DNA of 9,601 nt, taken from Clostridia bacterium. GTDB lineage: Bacteria; Bacillota; Clostridia; Christensenellales; Aristaeellaceae. The notes beneath the pieces are model-generated. The model ran no database searches and was not told the DNA's origin. It saw nothing but the letters and a program-made list of their open reading frames with translations. This document shows positions 1-6,345 of the stretch, piece after piece. Numbering within the stretch: the stretch's first letter is position 1; each line of letters opens with the position of its first letter. Both the position numbers and the translations under genes were made by a program. Location of the stretch: NCBI GenBank assembly GCA_017412445.1, contig JAFPYA010000325.1, positions 1 through 9,601 on the forward strand, in the 5' to 3' direction.

Positions 1-160
1 CGGGCGCGCTGACGGGGCAATTCTCAGCGCAAAGGCCGCAGGATATGCACTTCTCGGCATCGATTACGTAGATGCCGTCGCCTTCGGTGATAGCCTCAAC
101 AGGGCAGTTGCTCGCGCACAGGCCGCAGGAAATGCAGCTGTCATTGATTTTATACGCCAT
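1..160 (-). CDS. 2[4Fe-4S] ferredoxin, clostridial type (3' end cut by window)
   Basis: This is a small soluble electron carrier with two [4Fe-4S] clusters, expected to take electrons from oxidoreductases such as 2-oxoacid:ferredoxin oxidoreductases and pass them to hydrogenases or other reductases. The 53 visible residues start MAYKINDSCISCGLC. They hold two CxxCxxCxxxCP motifs: Cys9, 12, 15, 19 and Cys38, 41, 44, 48, each followed by Pro-Val. The two halves resemble each other, as in the family's internal duplication. Clostridial ferredoxins have about 55 residues, so probably only a few residues and the stop codon are missing. The start ATG (158-160) is preceded by a GGAGGTG ribosome binding site at 169-175 and a near-consensus promoter. 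The gene runs divergently from the glycoside hydrolase. It is not in the oxidoreductase operon at the right end, so a partnership with that enzyme is inference only. Confidence 0.95.
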   Translation of the reverse strand, partial: MAYKINDSCISCGLCASNCPVEAITEGDGIYVIDAEKCISCGLCAENCPVSAP

Positions 161-192
161 ATTATTTACACCTCCATATGGTTTACTACAGC

Positions 193-221
193 ATTATAGC
201 ACCCGCGAATACCAAAATCAA
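193..221 (-). promoter_or_regulatory. Housekeeping-sigma promoter of the ferredoxin gene
   Basis: Read on the minus strand, there is a -35 element TTGATT (216-221), a 17-base spacer and a perfect -10 element TATAAT (193-198). The start of transcription is expected near 186, giving a leader of about 26 bases that contains the GGAGGTG site before the ATG at 160. The fit is close to consensus, which suggests strong and largely constitutive expression, as expected for a general electron carrier. Confidence 0.8.
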
Positions 222-386
222 GTAATTTAGTTCCTGTTTTTTGGGTTTCGATTCAACACACCGGTAAATTGATTGTTAATTATTGCAGTAATGTCAAAAT
301 TTTGTCTGTTTCTGTGCGCTAACATGTCTAAATACACGTTTTTTGAACTGAAAACCTAATTTGAGCTTTTATTTTCGGCCAATATA

Positions 387-395
387 TGGTATAAT
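387..395 (+). promoter_or_regulatory. Extended -10 promoter of the glycoside hydrolase gene
   Basis: A perfect TATAAT at 390-395 is preceded by TG one base upstream, making an extended -10 element (TGGTATAAT). No good -35 hexamer lies at the usual distance; the best candidate is TTTATT at 368-373 with a 16-base spacer. The extended -10 may compensate, or an activator may be needed. Transcription would start near 402, leaving a leader of about 22 bases with the ribosome binding site GGGAGGTG at 411-418. Confidence 0.6.
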
Positions 396-423
396 TGAAT
401 AAAGTTAACTGGGAGGTGCACAT

Positions 424-3342
424 ATGGCCGTCAGCATTATGGAAAAACTCAGGGGAGATCTTACCGACTATAAGCCGATACCCTTCTGGAGCTGGAACGA
501 CGAGCTCGAGCCCGAGCATCTGCGCCGCCAGATAAGAGACATGAAAAAGGCGGGCATAGGCGGCTTTTTCATGCACGCCCGCGGCGGCCTTACCACGGAG
601 TATCTGGGTGAGGACTGGTTCAAATGCGTCGGCGCGTCCGTGGACGAGGCGGAAAAGCAGGGCATGCGCGCCTGGGCATACGATGAAAACGGCTGGCCGA
701 GCGGCTTTGCGGGCATGAAGCTGCTCGAGGACAAGGCCAATCACGCCCATTACATTGTCTGCCGCCACGCGGACGCGTTCGACCCGAAGGCGCTGGGCTG
801 TTACAGGGTCGAGGACGGAGAGCTTGTGCGCCTGACAGACGACGACGGCAGTCCCTGCGAATGCGTCTACGACATGACGAACGACTCGGTCGTTGATATA
901 CTTAACTGGAAGATCGTGCGCGCGTTCATAGAAGAGACGCACGAAAAGTATAACCGCCGTTTCGCCAAGCAGTTCGGAAACGTGCTGATGGGCTTTTTTA
1001 CGGACGAACCACAGTACTTCCGCTATGAAACTGCCTATTCACCCGTTATGCCCGGCAAATACAGAAGCAAGTACTCCTCCGACATGCTGGAGGAGCTGGG
1101 TGCGCTCTTCCTCGACTGCAGGCAGGCGCCGCGCTTCCGCTACCGCTATTGGCTCACTATGAACGAGCTCTACACCGAGGCCTTCGCGGGGCAGATCTAT
1201 CGCTGGTGCACGGAGCACAACTGCAAGCTGACCGGCCATACCATAGACGAGAACAGCCTTTTCGGCCAGATGATGTGCTCTGGCGGCGTCATGCCGTTTT
1301 ATGAGTATGAGCACATCCCGGGCATAGACTGGCTGTGCCGCATAACCGGCAATGAAATGGCGCCGCGTCAGGTGTCGTCGGTTGCTATGCAGCTGGGCAA
1401 GCCTCAGGTGCTCACCGAGACCTTCGCCGCCTGCGGCTGGGGCGTAACGCCCAGAGAGCTCAAGCGCATCGCTGAGTGGCAGTACGTGCACGGCGTAAAC
1501 CTCATGTGCCATCACCTGTATCCCTACTCCATCCGCGGCCAGCGCAAGCGCGACTATCCCGCGTTTTATTCGCCGCACAACCCCTGGACCAGGGACCTAA
1601 AGCACTTCAACGACTATTTCACGCGCGTAGGCTACATGCTCTCCCAAAGCCGTGAAATTGCCGATACGCTCATCATTCATCCGATACACAGCGCCTACCT
1701 CACGTTCAGAAGAAACGACAGGAGCACGCTTAAAAAGCTAAACGACGACTTCGTAAACCTTGTCGAGGGCCTGAGCGCGGTGGGCATCATCCACCATTAC
1801 GCCGATGAGAGCCTGCTCAAAAAGTACGGCAGCATAAAGAACGGCAAGCTGGTCGTGGGCAAGTGCGCCTATTCAAACGTGGTAGTGCCGGATATGCCCT
1901 GCATTGACGAAAGCACGCTCAGCCTGCTTACCGAATTTGTGAAGGCCGGCGGCAAGCTCTGCTTCGCGGGCGAGCAAAAGCCGCACCTCGTCGACGGCGA
2001 GGAAAGAAGCTACGCGCTCGAATCCAACATCGCCATAGGCGAAATCACAAATCACGGTTTTTCGCTCAGGGACGCGCACACCGACATACGCATAACCGTG
2101 CGCAAGGCGGAGTTCGGCGACTTCGTATACGCAGTAAACACCTCGAAGGACTGGCGCCAAACGAACGTATTCCATATAAACGCAAAGGGCGCGCGCAAAT
2201 TCAACCCCGAGCGGCCGGGCTTTGAGCCGCTCTATTTCAGAAAGCTCGAGCGCGGCATAGACATCCCTCTTGAGCTCGAGCCGGGCGAGTCGACAATCAT
2301 ATTCCTTTCGTCCCTTGCCGAAAGCGCGCCTGCGCCCGATGCGAAAAGCGTGCGCGAGTTTTTGAAGCCTGAAGCCATCATCGAGAATATGGATGACAAT
2401 TGCCTGACCCTCGACACTGCCGCACTGAGCTACGACGGCGAAAGCTACACCGGGATGCTGCCAGTGATGGCAATAAGCGACCGCATGCTCAGGGAAGGGC
2501 AGAACCGCACGATTTATCTCAAGTACTGCTTCAACGTGACCGCAAAGCCCGCGATTATAAAGCTCGAAACCGAAAAGTGGGAGGGCGCGGAGCTCACGCT
2601 CAACGGCGTCCGCCTCGAACGCGATTTGCCGGGCGCGCTGGACTTCAGCTTCAGGGCTGCGGACATTTCAAAGCTGCTCAGAACGGGCAAAAACGAGCTT
2701 ATAGTGCGCCTCGATTACTACCAGCGCGAGGAGGTCTATAAAATCTTTAAGGGCGTGTACGTGGAGCCGGACGGTACCACCGAGAGCAAGCTGAACTGCC
2801 TGAGCTACGATACCGACATCGAGGCCGTATATATAAGGGGCGATTTCTGCCTTGACGAATTCACTCTGACCGAGGGAGAAAACGGTACGCTGTCGTCAAA
2901 GGGCGGCTTCAGCATTACCCTGCCCCGCAAGTATGTGAACCTCTCCGAGCTTGCGGAGGAGGGCTTCCCGTTCTTTGGCGGCAGCATGAGCGTAAGGACG
3001 ATTATCCCCGCTAAAGGCGACGAAAGCATTGTAAGGCTCAAGGGCAATTATTGCACCGCGAGGGTCAGCATAAACGGCGGCAAGGAGCGCCTGATAATGT
3101 TCTCTGACAGCGTGAACGTCGCGGGCGAGCTTAAAAAGGGCGACAACGAAATCAGAATAACCCTCACGAACAGCTTAAGAAACACTCTGGGCGACTTCCA
3201 CGCAAGCCCGAATCCCGAGCCTGAAGCAACCTCGCCCGACAGCTTTACTCACTACGGAAACTGGCGCGACGGCAGATGTGAGGGCTATACGGATGACTAC
3301 AGCTTCGTCAAGTTCGGCATAGAGAGTATAGAGCTTCAGTAA
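424..3342 (+). CDS. GH106-like glycoside hydrolase, cytosolic, substrate unknown
   Basis: This 972-residue protein resembles glycoside hydrolase family 106, whose characterised members are alpha-L-rhamnosidases. The N-terminus carries the family signature PFWSWNDEL (residues 20-28), then HLRRQIRDMKKAGIGGFFMH (32-51) and YDENGWPSG (86-94). Two conserved glutamates are candidate catalytic residues: Glu195 in FFTDEP (191-196) and Glu332 in LTETF (330-334). The region from 350 to 380 (EWQYVHGVNL, then a histidine- and tyrosine-rich stretch) fits the end of the catalytic barrel. Residues from about 410 to 540 look like an alpha/beta domain, and the rest, up to LTNSLRNTLG (956-965), looks like beta-sandwich domains. 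No signal peptide is seen, so it probably acts in the cytosol on imported oligosaccharides or glycosides. GGGAGGTG at 411-418 supports the start; Met6 is a less likely alternative. It appears monocistronic. The family assignment is fairly firm, but rhamnosidase activity is not established. Confidence 0.85.
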   Translation: MAVSIMEKLRGDLTDYKPIPFWSWNDELEPEHLRRQIRDMKKAGIGGFFMHARGGLTTEYLGEDWFKCVGASVDEAEKQGMRAWAYDENGWPSGFAGMKLLEDKANHAHYIVCRHADAFDPKALGCYRVEDGELVRLTDDDGSPCECVYDMTNDSVVDILNWKIVRAFIEETHEKYNRRFAKQFGNVLMGFFTDEPQYFRYETAYSPVMPGKYRSKYSSDMLEELGALFLDCRQAPRFRYRYWLTMNELYTEAFAGQIYRWCTEHNCKLTGHTIDENSLFGQMMCSGGVMPFYEYEHIPGIDWLCRITGNEMAPRQVSSVAMQLGKPQVLTETFAACGWGVTPRELKRIAEWQYVHGVNLMCHHLYPYSIRGQRKRDYPAFYSPHNPWTRDLKHFNDYFTRVGYMLSQSREIADTLIIHPIHSAYLTFRRNDRSTLKKLNDDFVNLVEGLSAVGIIHHYADESLLKKYGSIKNGKLVVGKCAYSNVVVPDMPCIDESTLSLLTEFVKAGGKLCFAGEQKPHLVDGEERSYALESNIAIGEITNHGFSLRDAHTDIRITVRKAEFGDFVYAVNTSKDWRQTNVFHINAKGARKFNPERPGFEPLYFRKLERGIDIPLELEPGESTIIFLSSLAESAPAPDAKSVREFLKPEAIIENMDDNCLTLDTAALSYDGESYTGMLPVMAISDRMLREGQNRTIYLKYCFNVTAKPAIIKLETEKWEGAELTLNGVRLERDLPGALDFSFRAADISKLLRTGKNELIVRLDYYQREEVYKIFKGVYVEPDGTTESKLNCLSYDTDIEAVYIRGDFCLDEFTLTEGENGTLSSKGGFSITLPRKYVNLSELAEEGFPFFGGSMSVRTIIPAKGDESIVRLKGNYCTARVSINGGKERLIMFSDSVNVAGELKKGDNEIRITLTNSLRNTLGDFHASPNPEPEATSPDSFTHYGNWRDGRCEGYTDDYSFVKFGIESIELQ

Positions 3343-3369
3343 AGCGCCGAGGCTTGCAAGCAAGATAAA

Positions 3370-3394
3370 AATCCGCGGGACAAACCCGCGGATT
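3370..3394. terminator. Bidirectional terminator between convergent genes
   Basis: A perfect 10-base-pair stem (AATCCGCGGG at 3370-3379 with CCCGCGGATT at 3385-3394) encloses a 5-base loop. On the plus strand it is followed by CATTTTAATAAT and would end the glycoside hydrolase transcript 28 bases after its stop codon. On the minus strand it is followed by a short T run and could act as a second terminator for the operon ending at 3507. Both T tracts are short, so efficiency in each direction is uncertain. Confidence 0.7.
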
Positions 3395-3467
3395 CATTTT
3401 AATAATCACTGTTGCCTTAAAAGAGCATCTTGCCTCATGCGATTAAACACATGCGCGCGATATAAAT

Positions 3468-3493
3468 TCCTCCGGGCGTTTTTCCCCGGAGGA
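3468..3493 (-). terminator. Terminator hairpin after the yitT-family gene
   Basis: A perfect 9-base-pair stem (TCCTCCGGG at 3468-3476 with CCCGGAGGA at 3485-3493) with an 8-base loop lies 14 bases beyond the stop codon of the membrane protein gene. On the minus strand it is followed by ATTTATA, a weak T tract. Together with the hairpin at 3370-3394 it could form a tandem terminator for the four-gene operon. Confidence 0.6.
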
Positions 3494-3506
3494 GAGCCCG
3501 ATTAGG

Positions 3507-4391
3507 CTATCCGGCGTTTCGCTTAAAGTTGCCAATGGTCTTGGTCACATCCGATACGCAGGCGAACGTGCCGGGATAACGGGCGATTATCTCCATGAAA
3601 TCCTTTATCTGATGGGTGTTTACCACACAGATCATCAGCTTCCTTTCCTGCCCCGTGTAGCCGCCCTCGGCGGTGAGTATCGTGACCGAGTGGCGCAGCC
3701 GGCTAATGAGCTCCTTTTTTAATTCGTCGGTTTTGGACGTTATCAGTTCTATCTTTATCGCGTTTTCGCCGCCGCGGATTATCGCGCCAGAAATGGAACT
3801 GGTGATGTAGGAGTAGACGATGGACAGTATCACGGGCTCAACGTTGCAGTCGTAGACAAAGTAGCTTGAGAGCGACACCAACGTGTTGAACACAAACAGC
3901 ACCTTGGAAAACGATATGTCCGGCCGTTGCTTGTGCACGTAGGAGGCTATGAAGTCCGTGCCTCCGGTGGTGCCGCCGGCACGAACCACTATGCCGTAGA
4001 CTATGCCGTTTATCGCGCCCGCCGCGACCGGCGCGAGTATAGTGCTTTTGCCGTCCTCGGTATGGTATACGAAGCGGTCTATGTTTATTACGTGGTGCTG
4101 AAACAAAAGCAGCACGCCCGAAAACACGAGCAGGTACAGCATCGTCTTTACGGTAAACACCCGCCCAATCTTAATGAACGAGAATATGGCGAGGGGGATG
4201 TTTATGAGCAGCGACATGTAGCTTATCGAAACGCCGCTCAGATACTGTACCATGGTGGCGATGCCGTTTACGCCAGAGGGCGCGAAGGCGTTGCTTAAAA
4301 CGAAGATATAGTAGTTGAATGCGGTAACGATTGCGACTGCGGGGATTATGAGGTAAGAAAAGGGAGTATCGAAGCGCAAATACTTTTTCAT
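3507..4391 (-). CDS. YitT-family integral membrane protein (DUF161 + DUF2179)
   Basis: The 294-residue protein has the family's two-part layout. The N-terminal membrane domain (about 10-205) has hydrophobic segments near 13-33, 54-74, 82-99, 117-137, 163-180 and 185-205. It carries the conserved APSGVNGIA (37-45) and AGGTTGGTD (138-146). A soluble C-terminal DUF2179 domain (about 210-290) follows, with AEGGYTGQERKLMICVV (241-257). YitT proteins are common in Bacillota and often present as several paralogues; they are proposed transporters, but no substrate is firmly assigned. The start ATG is 33 bases after the YolD-like gene's stop, with only a weak GGACGG-type ribosome binding site, so the gene is probably the last of the same operon. 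Length is normal for the family and nothing is missing. Confidence 0.9.
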   Translation of the reverse strand: MKKYLRFDTPFSYLIIPAVAIVTAFNYYIFVLSNAFAPSGVNGIATMVQYLSGVSISYMSLLINIPLAIFSFIKIGRVFTVKTMLYLLVFSGVLLLFQHHVINIDRFVYHTEDGKSTILAPVAAGAINGIVYGIVVRAGGTTGGTDFIASYVHKQRPDISFSKVLFVFNTLVSLSSYFVYDCNVEPVILSIVYSYITSSISGAIIRGGENAIKIELITSKTDELKKELISRLRHSVTILTAEGGYTGQERKLMICVVNTHQIKDFMEIIARYPGTFACVSDVTKTIGNFKRNAG

Positions 4392-4424
4392 GCTTGTGTC
4401 CGTCCATATATTAACGCCGCGCTG

Positions 4425-4832
4425 TTAAGCGCCGGCAATTTCATCTATGTCGAGTATGTCCGAAAAGAACACGGCGCCCTCGTCGTCAAGCAGGATTATG
4501 CCCCTGTCTGCGTCCACGCGGCTCACTTTCCCTTGCCGCACGCAGATTTCGACGTCTTTGCTGCCAAAGCGCTCGCGCACGCACCTTATGCTTACGGCGG
4601 TGCCTTGCCCTTTTTCCCTGAGACGCCTGAGCTTCTGATTGATTTCCTCGATTTCGTTTTCGGAAAGCTCGGGGCGGGGAGCCGTTTCAGCCACGGTCTG
4701 CCTGACCAGCGCCTCGTAGCCCGTAAGCGCCGCAAAGGGCATGAACTGCGCCGCGCGCTCCCTTGCGCCCATGCGCTGGTGGCGCCTCGGCTCGGGATGG
4801 GGCAGGTCTATTATGTCGTCGTACTCGCTCAT
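4425..4832 (-). CDS. YolD-like protein, partner of Y-family DNA polymerase
   Basis: This 135-residue protein has the core motif of YolD-like proteins found beside UvrX-type polymerases in Bacillota: RMGARERAAQFMPFAALTGY (residues 20-39). A charged helix follows (about 55-74), then a beta-rich C-terminal half (78-130) with alternating hydrophobic strands. YolD-like proteins have been proposed as functional counterparts of UmuD that assist the polymerase in mutagenic repair; the mechanism is not settled. The start ATG overlaps the polymerase stop codon by four bases (ATGA). A strong GGGAGGT site lies inside the polymerase gene at 4841-4847, so the two genes are translationally linked. The association with the polymerase is the strongest support for the role; sequence similarity alone is modest. 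Confidence 0.85.
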   Translation of the reverse strand: MSEYDDIIDLPHPEPRRHQRMGARERAAQFMPFAALTGYEALVRQTVAETAPRPELSENEIEEINQKLRRLREKGQGTAVSIRCVRERFGSKDVEICVRQGKVSRVDADRGIILLDDEGAVFFSDILDIDEIAGA

Positions 4833-6334
4833 GCCCTGTGACCTCCCACCTGCGCGTTGCGCTCGCGTCCCGTAGCGCCTTCCTCGAGGCTCATGCCGCG
4901 CATTATGGCGTTTTTGCCGTAGCGCCGCTGTATATCCATCACCGCTTTTACGCGCTTGCTCTCCTTTTCGAGCTTCTCGCTCTCGGCCTCGTCGCCGAAG
5001 CCGGGCGTATCGAATATGCTCATTTGCTCCGCTTCTGGCGCGTCGTTCGCCCGCACGTTCGCGGCGGCTATATACATGCGCCTTACGAGCAGCCTTTTGT
5101 CGGTTATGTCGTCGTAGAGCTTTGCCGCCGCCTCGACTATCTCGTCGCTTATGGCGCTTGGCGTTTTGAGCCTGCGGCTGCCGTGAGCGGTCTTGGGCAC
5201 GCTCCTGCCGTAAAAGTCGCTTTCGACTGCGCCCTTATAGGCGGCCATGCGCTCGGGGTCGCTCAGGTTTTCGGAGTCATAGCAGACGCTTATATCTATT
5301 TTGTCTGTAATCAGTTTTTTTTCGTTGAGCTCATAGCTTAAGCTCAGTGCCATCTCCTTCAGTACCAGACGCGCCTTGTCCGCCTCGTACGGGCTCGCCA
5401 GCACCTGCCCGTTTGAAAGCGAGCTGTTGTCCGCCCTGTAGGCTTTAATGTCGCTTATTTCACAGCTTTCCCAGCCCCAGGCGTGGTCTATTAGCAATTC
5501 CGCGTTCACGCCGAACAGCTTATAGAGCAGATCCTCGTTAAAATGCTCGCCGGGCGCACCTATGGAGCAGCGCGCCACGTCGCCCATCGTGCGCATGCCG
5601 TTGGCGTTCAGCTTTCGCGCGATGCCACGGCCTACGCGCCAGAAATCCGTCAGGGGAGTATGGCTCCACAGCTTTTCCCTGTAGCTTTTTTCATCAAGCT
5701 CCGCTATGCGCACGCCGTCCCTGTCCGCAGGCATGCGCTTTGCCACGATGTCCATGGCTATCTTGCTGAGGTACAGGTTTGTGCCTATGCCCGCCGTGGC
5801 GGTTATGCCCGTGTGCGCCAGCACATCGCGTATCATTTTGATTGCAAGCTCGTGGGGCGAAAGCCTGAAATAATTCAGGTACGCCGTGGCGTCTATAAAT
5901 ACCTCGTCCACAGAGTACACGTGCATGTCGTCAAAAGAGACGTACTTTGTGTAAATCGAAACTATGCGCCTGCTGTAATCCATGTACAGCGCCATGCGGG
6001 GCCTTGCAGCGATAAAATCGAGCTCGAGCGACGGGTCGCTGTCCAGCTCTTTCTTGGACGTAGACTTTCCTGTAAAGCGATGGCCGGGCGCTTTTTGCAG
6101 CCTTTGGGCGTTAACCGCCTTCACCATTTCTATGACCTCAAACAGGCGCGGCCTGCCGCCCACGCCGTAGCTTTTGAGCGCGGGGGAGACGGCGAGGCAG
6201 ATGGTCTTTTCGGTGCGGCTTTCATCGGCAACTGCCAGACATGCGTCCAGAGGGTCGAGCCCAAGCTCGCTGCACTCAACCGAGGCGTAAAATGATTTGA
6301 GGTCTATGGCGATAAACGCTCTTTGCCGTTCCAT
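4829..6334 (-). CDS. Y-family DNA polymerase, UvrX/DinB-like, translesion synthesis
   Basis: The 501-residue protein is a DinB/UmuC-type polymerase that copies across damaged template bases at low fidelity. The palm begins with AIDLKSFYASVEC (9-21; catalytic Asp11). The second catalytic site is YSVDEVFID (140-148; Asp143 and Glu144). A basic insertion around 80-100 is of the kind seen in clostridial UvrX-type enzymes. ITATAGIGTNLYLSKIA (177-193) and the helix-hairpin-helix-like region near 228-255 (WRVGRGIARKL) follow, then the little-finger domain (about 295-425). QMSIF (437-441) is a good match to a sliding-clamp binding motif. The conserved tail RYGKNAIMRGMSLEEGA is at 471-487. All expected catalytic acids are present. 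The start ATG lies 11 bases after the peptidase stop codon and has no visible ribosome binding site, which suggests coupled translation. No LexA-type site is evident near it. Confidence 0.95.
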   Translation of the reverse strand: MERQRAFIAIDLKSFYASVECSELGLDPLDACLAVADESRTEKTICLAVSPALKSYGVGGRPRLFEVIEMVKAVNAQRLQKAPGHRFTGKSTSKKELDSDPSLELDFIAARPRMALYMDYSRRIVSIYTKYVSFDDMHVYSVDEVFIDATAYLNYFRLSPHELAIKMIRDVLAHTGITATAGIGTNLYLSKIAMDIVAKRMPADRDGVRIAELDEKSYREKLWSHTPLTDFWRVGRGIARKLNANGMRTMGDVARCSIGAPGEHFNEDLLYKLFGVNAELLIDHAWGWESCEISDIKAYRADNSSLSNGQVLASPYEADKARLVLKEMALSLSYELNEKKLITDKIDISVCYDSENLSDPERMAAYKGAVESDFYGRSVPKTAHGSRRLKTPSAISDEIVEAAAKLYDDITDKRLLVRRMYIAAANVRANDAPEAEQMSIFDTPGFGDEAESEKLEKESKRVKAVMDIQRRYGKNAIMRGMSLEEGATGRERNAQVGGHRA

Positions 6335-6345
6335 AAATATTTGCT

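Noticed and set aside
311..324. Catabolite-repression (cre-like) site upstream of the hydrolase
   Set aside because: Read on the minus strand it is TGTTAGCGCACAGA, which misses the consensus at two important positions, and it lies far upstream of the promoter. Too weak to call.
328..942. Minus-strand open frames at 328-942 and 1039-1578
   Set aside because: They are antisense to conserved GH106-like coding sequence, and the first also crosses the hydrolase promoter. No motif or ribosome binding site supports either.
2400..2741. A second plus-strand frame inside the hydrolase gene
   Set aside because: It is a shifted frame within conserved coding sequence, with a low-complexity basic translation and no ribosome binding site. 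There is no sign of a frameshift in the hydrolase itself.
5543..6295. Plus-strand open frame of 250 codons, and another at 4763-5341
   Set aside because: Both are antisense to the polymerase and YolD-like genes, have arginine-, alanine- and histidine-rich translations without family motifs, and lack a ribosome binding site. They reflect GC-rich codon use in the real genes.
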